From: Diplonema japonicum
Lineage: Eukaryota; Euglenozoa; Diplonemea; Diplonemida; Diplonemidae
Direction: 5' to 3'
Assembly: GCA_964019335.1 (NCBI GenBank)
Contig: OZ025740.1
Location: 218,501-282,500, forward strand
DNA length: 64,000 nt
Position numbers and translations under genes: made by a program. The notes beneath the pieces were generated by a model that saw only the letters and a list, made by a program, of their open reading frames with translations, was not told where the DNA came from and searched no databases. Position 1 is the stretch's first letter; each line of letters begins with the position of its first letter. This document shows positions 47,301 to 56,044 of this stretch, one piece after another.

Positions 47301-47516
47301 TGAGGGCGGGTCATCAGATACCACAACTGAGCTTTGCACTGTTATCAGCTGGGATTTCATGTTGTTGGGAGTTGTCTGATATTTCTCGCCGTGGTGCATG
47401 CGGGGTGCTTCTACTGCCTTTTCAGAGTCTATAGTTCCGAAGGCTCGCGCGTTGACGTTGAAGCAGATAGCGACGACGAGCACGATGGTGACGAAAAGGA
47501 TGTTCTTCCAGCTCAT
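44370..47516 (-). CDS. Large charged repeat protein with N-terminal membrane anchor
   Basis: The ATG at 47516 gives 1,048 residues and is chosen because the frame upstream is homopolymer-derived. A hydrophobic segment (ILFVTIVLVVAICFNVNARA) directly after the start is a signal anchor or signal peptide. The ends of the protein are related to each other: IDWARYRVEKQEEARKYGGT near the N-terminus and IDWAKYREEKNEEAKKYSGT near the C-terminus, each followed by SDxATxG and by D-L-S/T-K-Y and D-I-S-K-Y motifs. Between them lie many imperfect repeats built on RTAKHKYDEDEE, ALKGAARSR and NRNVDEEPAS. The middle is highly charged, low in hydrophobics and predicted to be disordered. It has no known domain. 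It may be a lumenal or secreted scaffold, or a surface coat or organelle-matrix protein. Confidence 0.7.
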   Translation of the reverse strand: MSWKNILFVTIVLVVAICFNVNARAFGTIDSEKAVEAPRMHHGEKYQTTPNNMKSQLITVQSSVVVSDDPPSPEPPAPPPTRHSKGLTKIDWARYRVEKQEEARKYGGTVSDRATVADTNITSEPQKPDSDKVSYDLSKYKETAAKPRGSDITKYMNAAHNDNDARSPDIAKYKTARADVEHARNGTTPTTPRRAAKQDDENRLKSTENSEEPARIKITPPGSRPNAKYDEDEELALKGTARSRTAKNRNSDIEPARIKDTTRRTAKHKYDEDEELLPTRAARNRHKSTEDSRTALNRNVDEEPASRRESQRKDATPRAVKHKYDEDEELTLKGAARSRPKEESTLHKTASYRNEDTARRTAKHKYDEDEEPPTRAARNRHKNTEDSRTASNRNIDEEPASKRESQRKVATSRAVKHKYDEDDELLATRAARNSKTVRSADEEPRMRNRFESQREDETRRTAKHKYDEDEKLALKRSARNSPKPREEEELNTRFESKRKDTTATHEHDEDEEATLKRAVRSRSEPLRSNRNVDEEAASERDRKGTYLAKDASHRAKYRRTLDEEEPSRRDSHADREGAARRSSLKIRETTAHDDDDEEPVVRRKKTSADSTAASAKLKPASHDAPTSKASAHEGPANKDKRLAHDDDGEESATREHSKKNNEEPAIGRAEGSTSRKGLKAVSKTTAHKDDEEPAVKGTTSDDSRHNQNRNSSDLPRDDEEPVKRNVRDEGREGVARKPSAMLHEESTNGSNKAGTHFDTTDSDEQEKFTLSVKKPFGPDSRYAQTTSKPGTRSSVLSKATAVRNTSKMHEKHNANATANAKPTEAENNHHAKAVSGQIDWAKYREEKNEEAKKYSGTVSDLATGGASIDKKTEPQAPSHQTAHDLTKYISSAAQFKNTAPKEQTSDISKYKAARVDAELERKRSSTDDDKAAGKKSKISTRSTPTQDELVTGNAAGHTIRDEASSKKIRHKRDYDTMVRDEADAKVTTDVSRAAVSSEEEHDRNKKMFATQKLTEEQRANLLMYAGVSADELPTSTTVRNETKFPTST

Positions 47517-47960
47517 TTGTTTGCTTTTTTTTTTTTTTTCTCTCTCTCCCTCCCTCCACCCCCTGCCCCTTACACCTCCGCTCCCTCCTCTTTTTTTTTG
47601 GTGTTCGTTTAGAAAGAAATGAAGAAGAATAAGTAAAAAAGAAGAAGGGAAAAAAAAGGAGACGTTTGCTACAATGAAAGAAAATTTGGTCAAAAAAAGA
47701 AAGATTATTTCCGTGTTTGTCCCATGGTGCGTAAGCAAAAGAGAGAAAAAAAAAAGAGAAAAAAAAGAGACATTTAAGGGTACCCACGGTATGGCAGGAC
47801 GCCTAAAAAAAGAGGGGGGGAAAAAAATAAGATCTTGGTTCTAAACGCGCCAAAAAAAAAAAAAAAAAAAAAAAAAGGTTGACCGAAGAACTTTTTTTTT
47901 TCCCTTCACTTTTTTTTTTTTCGTTCTCTTCAATTTATTGGGTTTTTTGCACCTTTTGGC

Positions 47961-47991
<31 letters not shown>

Positions 47992-48331
47992 CGAACATTT
48001 TGTTTCAAAAAGATGTTCCCCCTCAGAAAAGCCAGTGAAAAGTGCTTTTTTTTTTTGGAGAAACTTTTTTTCAGATTTCGGGATTTAAAAAAAAATATAT
48101 AAAATCATTGACCATATAATTCTTTCAAAAAAGAAAACGCGTAGGGTATCCCTCTTTTTTTTTTTTTTTTTTTGAGTTCTTGTTTTCGATTTTTCCCAGA
48201 CGAGACTTGAATAAGGAGGAAAGGGGGAGGTCCTTTCCTTCCCCCTCCCCTTTTTTTCCCCCACATATTTCAACGCCCCCTCAAGAGAGTTTAAAAAAAA
48301 AAAAAAAAAACACACGTTATAACGAGAGAGC

Positions 48332-48382
<51 letters not shown>

Positions 48383-48398
48383 GCACGATAATATGATT
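47517..48398. other. Leader and homopolymer-rich spacer
   Basis: CT-rich sequence upstream of the repeat-protein gene (minus-strand GGAGGGAGAGAG leader), then long A and T runs, including about 49 A near 48332-48380. No further gene is seen. Confidence 0.6.
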
Positions 48399-49865
48399 CT
48401 AACATTGGAAACAAGTACAAGTAAGGTTTTTCGACATTACCAGCTGCTTCAAGGAGGCGGTCTTGTCCTGATTGGCCCCGCTCACATCTGTTGTCTCAAA
48501 GGGGTCAGCATTCAAGTCGAAAAGCATCATGTTGTCGGCCATCGAAGGCTTCATGTGCACGGTATCGTTACAGAAAGGCACGACTCCCTTCCACTGCCCC
48601 TGCCTGACCCCGTACCCGGACCCCGTTCCTGAAGAAGCCCACATCTCGGGTGTGTCAAGAACCTCCCCAGCACCATCCCACGTAAAGTACATATATTCAT
48701 GTTCTTCTTGAGTCTGCCCAAGGAGGGTAGGGAGAATGCTGAGCCCATCGATCTCAGCCGGGAGGGATTCTGGAGGAACACCGGCCATATCAGCAAAGGT
48801 AGGCATCGCGTCCCAAAATGCCCATTGGAAATCGGAGGTTCTTCCGGGTTGAATTGTTCCGGGCCATCTTGCCATGGTGGGTGAACGCACTCCGCCTTCA
48901 TAAAGTGATCTCTTGTGCCCGTTCAACCCGCCTGTTGAATTGAAGAACTTGTAGCTGTGCCCGCCCTCAAGATGCGCACCATTGTCGCTCGCGAAGAATA
49001 TAACAGTGTTGTTGTCAATCCCCAACGAATGCATTTTATCCATCAAATCTCCGATGTACTTGTCCATGTATGTAATAACGGCCGCGTGGTCTACTTCAAC
49101 ATCAGGCCAATCCCCCAAATGTGGCGCGTATTGCAAATCAGTCGGTACAGGAGCACCCTGTTCCTTACCAGTGTCTGTCCACCCGCCTGCATGGGGTACT
49201 GTGAATGCGAGGTATAAGAAGAAGGGATCGGGTTTGCCCGCGAGCTCGTCGATGAACCGCATCCCGTTCGCTTGGAAGAGATCGACTGTGTAATTGTACG
49301 CATCCGGGGTGGCCATGCACAGCTCACGGTTTTTCGTCTTATTGTTCAAAGGAAGGTTCAACGCGAACGGTACCTGCTCGGGACTCGTTTGCTGATCGAT
49401 ACGATCCGGATACATATTATGCGCGTCCATCTGACTCACTTGCCCAACGAAATAATCGAAACCCTGTTGCAGCGGTGATACAAGCGGTGCTATCTTTCCA
49501 GAGGCTGCTGTGTTGTAGCCAGCTTTTTTCAAAACCTGTGCTGTCGTAGTCACGTTCAGATTCACGGGAAGGGTCGTACCAGGGAGACCGTGTTTTACGA
49601 AGTTTCCGGAGTGTCTTGATGTGAAGAAGGTAGTTCTGCTAGGAGCACACACTGTGTACCCTGCATATGCGTTGCTGAAGACGATGCCCTCGTTGCCGAA
49701 TTTGTCGAGGTTCGGTGTTGCTATCCTGCCGTGGACCGATCCTGCAGGGTACAGCCCCACCTCACCCCAGCCCATGTCATCCGCCATCACCCAGATTATG
49801 TTCGGCCTTGGTGCCGCAGCCGACATTGCTGTTATTGTTGCCACCAGGGCTGCTGTGGGCAGCAT
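48399..49865 (-). CDS. Secreted sulfatase 1
   Basis: The ATG at 49865 gives 488 residues; the open frame continues upstream only through homopolymers. A signal peptide (MLPTAALVATITAMSAAA) is followed by the sulfatase start PNIIWVMADDMGWGEVGL, whose Asp pair binds calcium. The formylglycine site is VCAPSRTTFFTSR near residue 70 (C-x-P-S-R intact). Other family blocks are TVPHAGGWTD, FFASDNGAHLEGG and RSLYEGGVRSP. The usual GKWHLG block is altered to SGKIAPL, keeping the Lys but losing its His. The enzyme should cleave sulfate esters in the secretory path, at the surface or outside the cell, and needs a formylglycine-generating enzyme. The C-terminal tail is Cys-rich (TCTCFQC). A T-run, AG and A-rich leader precede it. 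Confidence 0.9.
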   Translation of the reverse strand: MLPTAALVATITAMSAAAPRPNIIWVMADDMGWGEVGLYPAGSVHGRIATPNLDKFGNEGIVFSNAYAGYTVCAPSRTTFFTSRHSGNFVKHGLPGTTLPVNLNVTTTAQVLKKAGYNTAASGKIAPLVSPLQQGFDYFVGQVSQMDAHNMYPDRIDQQTSPEQVPFALNLPLNNKTKNRELCMATPDAYNYTVDLFQANGMRFIDELAGKPDPFFLYLAFTVPHAGGWTDTGKEQGAPVPTDLQYAPHLGDWPDVEVDHAAVITYMDKYIGDLMDKMHSLGIDNNTVIFFASDNGAHLEGGHSYKFFNSTGGLNGHKRSLYEGGVRSPTMARWPGTIQPGRTSDFQWAFWDAMPTFADMAGVPPESLPAEIDGLSILPTLLGQTQEEHEYMYFTWDGAGEVLDTPEMWASSGTGSGYGVRQGQWKGVVPFCNDTVHMKPSMADNMMLFDLNADPFETTDVSGANQDKTASLKQLVMSKNLTCTCFQC

Positions 49866-50473
49866 TTTTTTTTTTCTTCCTTTTTTTTTTTTTCTTTTTT
49901 TTTTATCGCCCAAAAAAAAAAAAAAAAAAAAAAAAAATGTGTTCAACTCGGCGTTGTCTTGCAGGAGAGGTGGGCGGTGGAGATCCTGACGGAGCTGAGC
50001 GCGGACGTCCATCTGGCAGTTCAACCAGCGAAGTGTGAGCTGATTTGGGTGCGGTGTTCGACAGCCTGGTGAGGGACACGATAGGCTGCCTGGCCGGGCA
50101 AGTGGCAGCAAGGAAGCAGGCCTCTTTTTTTTTGAGATTGAAGAACAGAGGGAAAAAAGTAGCAGGGTAGAGGAAAGAAAAAAAAAGAGGGGGGAAAAAA
50201 GGTACGCATCAAAAAAAAGGGGGGGAAAGTGGGGGGGGGGGGGGGGGGGGGATGTACAGAAGAAAAAGTTTTCTCCCCCCCCCCCGCTGTTGTTTGCTGA
50301 CACACTATGGGTAAAGAGAGAACGAATGAAATGGAAAAAAAAAAAGAAGAAGAAAAAAAGAAAGTGGCGGGAAAGCATCGTCGTTACTTGAATAAAAGAG
50401 ATTTCTTCTTTCTTCTCTTTCTTTTCTTTCTTTTCTACACGCGCAAGAGGGTTAGGTATCTAGAAAAAAGGTT

Positions 50474-50504
<31 letters not shown>

Positions 50505-50840
50505 GGTAAAGTTTTCTTTTTCTCTCCTCATTGTTCTACGATTCTTGACAATATATGCTGAGGGGGGGGGATAAAAAACCACATTGGCTCTGTCTTTCTT
50601 TTGTCTCAAAAACCAGGTTTGACAAAAAAAAAAAATAACAACTACAACAAGGTTGGAGAAAAAAGGGAGGAAAAAGAAGGGGGGGGAAAAAAAAACGCGC
50701 AATTTCTTTTTTTTTTTTCGAAAAGGAAACGGGGGGAGGGCATTTCGACTCTCCTTTAGTCACCTATGGACCAAACCACAGCCGGACCTACTGCACTTTT
50801 TTGATGCCTTCGACGTGATATAAATGGGGTTTAGTGAAAA

Positions 50841-50872
<32 letters not shown>

Positions 50873-50879
50873 AAAACTC
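49866..50879. other. Homopolymer-rich spacer with one GC-rich island
   Basis: Mostly A, T and G runs. The 49950-50120 island has a plus-strand frame (WAVEILTELSADVHLAV, then AKCELIWV) that faintly resembles the segment after the RT catalytic site. It is too short to classify. No gene is supported. Confidence 0.45.
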
Positions 50880-51140
50880 ATATTAAAAGACAATCCCGCT
50901 TGAGGACAGCCGTTTCGTAGCTTCGACACGCGATCTTTTTTTTGTGTCCCTTTCAACTCCTGTAGCTTTTGCGCTTGCCTCCGATCTGCGTTGGCTCTCT
51001 CCACCAACAGCTTGATTCTGCGTGCATTCCCTGCATGCTGTAGGCGCCCAGCGACTTACTGGTCGTCTCCTCGAGGTCGAGTGCAAGTTCAGCTGCCGAA
51101 GCCTCCGAGTCGGTGTCGCAGCTTTCCCATATTGCTCCAG
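50880..51140 (-). pseudogene. Retrotransposon 3' remnant (element E)
   Basis: The minus-strand frame contains AAELALDLEETTSKSLGAYS, which matches the conserved C-terminal block of element D (IELALDFEATTKQLI) and element A (MELAIDYEQTTRRSLIGP). After a frameshift a basic stretch (ERDTKKRSRVEATKRLSS) leads to a stop. RT and finger are absent. A foldback repeat abuts its 5' side. Confidence 0.6.
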
Positions 51141-51143
51141 CAG

Positions 51144-51290
51144 AAAAAATAATTCTTTATGACTATATGTCTTTGTTGTTCGCACGAGCAAAAAAGATTT
51201 TTAAAAAGCTGCGAAAGTTTTTTGCTCGGCACAAGTTGCATATAGTTATAAAATCATTTTTTGAAAGATAAATATTTGTAACAAAAAAAA
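51144..51290. repeat. Foldback repeat, copy d
   Basis: Nearly identical to copies a and c, in the same orientation. Unlike those it is not next to a cyclase gene, so the unit moves or is copied independently of the cyclase segment. Confidence 0.8.
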
Positions 51291-51394
51291 AAAGAAAGAA
51301 AAAACATGAGAAAACATGAAGAAGGAACAGTGCACCCGAACAACCTTGTAGATTCTGTATTTTTTTTTTTTTTTTTTTTTTTTATTTCACTCTT

Positions 51395-52110
51395 CAGAAA
51401 ATACTTCACGCACTGGGGGGCCCATTACTTCACGCTAAATCTCATTACTTCACGGTGAAATAATGGCCTGTTTTCCGTGAAGTAATAGGGGGTTTCCGTT
51501 AAATAATATGCCTCGGTAGGCCAATTTTTGCCTCGGTTCGGTTCCCAGTGGGGCTACTTTTTCCTCTCAGTTTGCTATTTCCCCCCAGGTTCAGCTCAAT
51601 TGGCCAACTTTTGCCTCGGCTCAGTTCCAAGTTGGACTACTTTTTCCTCCCAATTTGCCCACTTTTGGCTAGGCCTTGTTCCCAGTTTCTGTGGGTAACT
51701 CTTCTGTGGGTAAGGGTAACTTAGTCAGGTTACCCAAGCACCCCAAAAGACTTCAAAATACCGAAGCAGCAGAAAAAAAGGAGCCAGCGTAGGTATGGGA
51801 AGGCCTGATTAGAGATGGTGACAGTGGCAATGCCAGCGACAGCGGCAGCTCTTAGTCAACAAAAGGAGGAAAAACAACTTGTATTGTAACCTTTGTAACC
51901 CCTCTCTTGTTGTACCCCTTGTCACCCTGTTGTGCCCCTCGTGGTGAAGTAACTTCAGAGTGTCGTGAAATAAAACCACTTACCTACCGCCAAGTAATGC
52001 TTTACCGACCTCTCGGTTCCGCATTTTACCATCTCGGGCCCTGCGGGCCCTCGACGGTAAAATGCGGAACCTCGAGGTAACGGTAAAGTCATTACTTGTT
52101 GGCAGTAAAT
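51395..52110. repeat. AT-TACTTCACG repeat cluster with a large hairpin
   Basis: TTACTTCACG and its complement CGTGAAGTAA recur near 51401, 51424, 51446, 51475 and 51943. At 51985-52106 two arms of about 55-60 bp (GCCAAGTAATG, TTTACCG, GGTTCCGCATTTTACC and their complements) flank a GGGCCCTGCGGGCCC core. Between the two clusters, 51500-51700 has diffuse repeats of TTTTGCCTCGG and GGTTCCCAG. No coding potential is evident. It is probably a non-autonomous element. Confidence 0.55.
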
Positions 52111-52241
52111 AGCTATTTTTTTTTTTTTTTTTGTAAGAAGAAAAAAAAAAAGAAAAAAAAAAAGAGAAAACACCACCTCAAAACCTCAAAAACAGATGCA
52201 ATGCGATCGCTACTTTAAGAATTTATATTTAAAAAAAAAAA

Positions 52242-52271
<30 letters not shown>

Positions 52272-52276
<5 letters not shown>

Positions 52277-53879
52277 CCACAAAAGGTCCCCAGAAACCCC
52301 CATGGGTCTCAATGGCTACCTTACACGCGTCGGGGCTCGAGCGGCCTCTATTGGGAGAGAAGAGAGATTTCTCGATCTCTTTCATAGTGTCGTGCATCTG
52401 TTTGAACAGCCCCTGCTGCTCCTTCGCAATATTATTCCTCTCTGAAGGGTCGTTGATGATGTTGAATAAACACCCAGTGGCGGAGATCCCACCGCAATGA
52501 TGCGTAGTCTTACTAGGGTCCCACACCGTGCTCGAGTTGGGGTAGATGGGCCCCGTCCAACCTGCCTGCGAGAAGGTACCGACGAGGATTTTGTAATCTC
52601 CTTTAATCAAACCCAAAACCTCTGTGTCTTGTTGCGTGAAAGGCCCGTCTGAGTTGTACGAAACACCGCCCAATGGTATCTGGGTGCGTTGTGAGATAGT
52701 AGTCTGCCCGGAAATATAAGGCCAGACGTTGATGGAATCTATAGGAGGCAGCCCTGCTTTTTTCGCGCGTTCATCTTCTGGATCAACACCAGCAAGATAG
52801 GCAAGAGTGGCGTACCAGTCCCACGACGCAACATACCCTTGCAGTTTCAGCCCGGCTCGAGACGGTTCAAGGAGTCCCCCTGACACGAACGCGGGTACTC
52901 TGATCCCGCCTTCCCAGCTGGACATCTTCCCGCCCTTCAACGGGTAGTTGTTCCCCCCGCCATCTATGTATATCGGCCCACCGTTATCGCTGTGAACTAT
53001 GACCAGGGTGTCGTCCCACAATTTTTCGGAGATCAAAGCAGCGGTCACATTTCCTACTGCCTCGTCGATGTAATATACAAGTGCATGGTACGCCCTGCGG
53101 GTGGTGTCGTTGATGTTTTTAAAACGTTGTAGGTAGTAGTCCGGGACCTCCAAAGGCTGGTGTGCTACATGAGGAGACCAGTGGATGTAGAAGGGAGCGT
53201 CGGCCGAGCTATTCAATATTGCCTTCTCGACTAGTTTTGTAAATAGAGCGTCTTCATGAACGCACCCGGGGGATTGGTTCTCCTGAGAGCAGTTCTGTGA
53301 GTTGTTCAGTCCTTCTCCAGTATGGTCGTCCTGCCATAAATCGACTATTGTCCGCATTCCGTCACACACCCCTGCGGTTGTGTTCCAGTAATCGTTCTTT
53401 TCGTGGAAATAGACCACGCTGTGGTCGTACCCACGGCCTGCTGGTGTGTGGTCGTGGGTTGCCATGCCAGCGTTCCATTTTCCATAGATGTGTGTTGTGT
53501 AGTTGGCTTGTTTAAGGACGTCTGCTATTGAAGTCATGTTTCGAGGGATTCCGGTATATCCTGACATTGGGTCGTTCTTGTTGGTCCAGGTGGGGCTCAG
53601 GTTGAGCACATTGACGTGAATGGGATTTCTGCCAGTTTGTATGGCACATCGTGATGGGCTGCAGTATTGGAAGGAGTAGTGTCGGTCGAGTTCGATGCCC
53701 GTCTTGACCAGGCTGTCCATTACTGGTGTTTGGATGTCGGTGTAGTTGTTGTCGCGGTGCCATCCGGCGTCCGCCCACCCGAAGTCGTCTAGGACAATGT
53801 GCAGAATGTTCGGTCTGCTGCCGTTCATCCTCACCAACGGTGAGGATATTATCGCCGCCGTTACCATGACTTTTAACAT
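52272..53879 (-). CDS. Secreted sulfatase 2 (arylsulfatase B-like)
   Basis: The ATG at 53879 gives 535 residues. A short hydrophobic N-terminus (MLKVMVTAAIISSPLV) precedes PNILHIVLDDFGWADAGW, the calcium-binding start of the sulfatase fold. The formylglycine motif is YCSPSRCAIQTGR near residue 70. The Lys-bearing block reads YGKWNAGMATHDHTP, and further family blocks are IHWSPHVAHQPLEVP, VHSDNGGPIYIDGG and SSWEGGIRVPAFVSGG. The order and the aromatic-rich DYWNTT region resemble arylsulfatase B/J-type enzymes more than sulfatase 1 does. It should hydrolyse sulfated glycans or similar esters in a secretory compartment or outside the cell. It shares strand and neighbourhood with sulfatase 1, but the two are too different to be a recent duplication. 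Confidence 0.92.
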
Positions 53880-54016
53880 TTTTTTTTCTTCCCCCCCCCC
53901 GCCTCCGCCCCCCCCCCCTGCCTTCCCCCTCACACTGAAAGGTGTGTTCAAAAGCAAAAAAAAAAAAAAAAAAAAAAAAAATAATAATAATAATAATAAT
54001 AATAAAAAAGTAGAAG

Positions 54017-54048
<32 letters not shown>

Positions 54049-54540
54049 ACATCAACAATACCCGGACGTAGATTGAACATTGTTCTTTCTTTCTTTTTTC
54101 TTTTTTTTTTTTGTTGTTGTTGTCTCAATTCTGGGGGAAGAAAAAGAAGTGTATTAGAAAAAAGAAAAAAAGAGGGGGGGGAGAAACAGCATGGGCTTCT
54201 TCAGTGTAAAAAAAAGGGGGGGGGGGAAAGGTATCAGATCGAGAAAATGAAGAATCTTTTCACCCCCCCGTAGTGTAATAAAAAAATAGAAAAAAAAGGG
54301 GGGGGAGAACGGGAGTTCGTTTTTCTTCTTTTTTTTTTTTTTCGAGGAGCGTTACTTCAGGGAGAAATTCACACTAAACAAATAGCTAGCGGGGAATCGC
54401 AACAATACATACTTCAAAGAGAGACACCAGCAATTTAGAAAGAAAAAAAAGGGGGGGAGGGGTGCAAAGATAGGTGTCTTCGTGAGTGAGGGGAGGAACC
54501 CAGAGACACTTCAAACCCCTCTCCATCTTGTTTCCCTCAC

Positions 54541-54578
<38 letters not shown>

Positions 54579-55444
54579 AGGAAGGGGAGATAGCAGTAGT
54601 TTACCAAAATCAAAAAATTGTGAAGTCATAATCTTAAAGAAAATGGAAACTGGCTCATATTTTTTGGCGGTAAGTAAGTCCCCCCCCCCACACCCTTAGT
54701 CACTCCCCTACCCTAGATACGAATTAATCAGGCGTTGACGGCTTAGAATTCGCAAAAGCGGGAAAGGGGGCTTGTTCAAATGTCCTACCTTGTAGCTGCG
54801 AGGAAACCTGAAGGAACTCACTACGAGAAAAAAAAAGGGAGTGAACGGGGCAAGTTTCGCCTGTGGTGGCTGAGAAGGCCCCTTCCAGGGAAAAAAAAAT
54901 TTTAAAAAAAAAGAATATAAAAAAAAAAATAGCTGCCGGTATTTTATTCACAACGAAATAAATATGAAAAAAAAAAAAAAAAAAAGAAAAAAAATATTTT
55001 TAATGGCACTCCAAGTGAATTTTGTTTTCTTGGAAGTTCTGGAGCGCCACGTGGGTGTAGGTAGCTTTCTTGGCTCCCCTTTTGTTTAGACAAATAAAAG
55101 ACTCTCGTTCTTGCAAAAAAAAAAAAGAAAAGAAAAAAAAAAAAAAGATTATAGCCGACTGTGCACCAACAAAGCATATCGAGTCCCCCCCTTTTTTTAA
55201 ACGGGTGATGGTAAGGACGAATGAGAAGAGGCAAGCAAGAAAAAAAAAAAAAAAATAGCAGTAACATTTTATCTCCAAAACCGTCAAGAAAAAAAAAGAA
55301 AAAAAAACTCAGCCCCGAAAAAATAAAACTCTTGACCATAATTTTTAATCGGCTAAGAAACACCCTTTCCCCCGAGCTTTTGCGATTTTGCGGTATTAGA
55401 GCAGGCGTAGTGTAAGGAAAAAAAAAATAAGTTTGCGGTCCTGA

Positions 55445-55480
<36 letters not shown>

Positions 55481-55705
55481 GGAAAAAAAAAAAAAAAAAA
55501 AAAAAAGGATGCATTAAGCACACACAAGTTTGTGGGATGGCCCTTTTGAAAAAAGATAAAAAGGAGAAAAAGAAAAGAAAGGAATAAATAGAGAGAGAAA
55601 AAAAAGAGAATTCCTTTCTGTTTTTTTTAGAAATGTCACAGTCTCTAACTACTGTTGTAGAAAGGAAACGAGAAAAGATCTTTAACACGGCATGCAAAAA
55701 AAAAA

Positions 55706-55736
<31 letters not shown>

Positions 55737-56004
55737 GAGAAAAAAAAAAAAAAAAAGAGGGGGAGGGGAACTCAGTAATTTGATCCCCTTCTCTCCCCAC
55801 CGCTACCCCCGCCCCCCTAGACCGGTGAAATCTTCCCTTGGTCCGAGAGGCAAATCTTTTGAAAGAAAGCAAAACTTGCCCTTCAAAAGGTCTTGCATTT
55901 AAATCACCAGTGATCGGCATCCGCAACTACACGAAAGGCGCTAGTCGTTGTGTTGCTGTAGGAATTCCACAAGAAAAAAAAAAAAAAAAATGGGGCTTTG
56001 GTTG
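53880..56004. other. Long low-complexity intergenic region
   Basis: About 2.1 kb dominated by A and T runs, an AAT triplet array near 53982-54003, and short mixed segments (54640-54890, 55790-55960). Apparent open frames are homopolymer translations. No gene or known repeat was recognised. Confidence 0.55.
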
Positions 56005-56044
56005 CAACACTATTTGGCGTTAAGTGTGCAGCGTGGTGGGGGGT

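Noticed and set aside
49866-50378. Upstream extension of sulfatase 1
   Set aside because: It is built from homopolymer Phe, Lys and Pro runs; the ATG at 49865 begins a normal signal peptide. The same applies to 53880-54128 for sulfatase 2.
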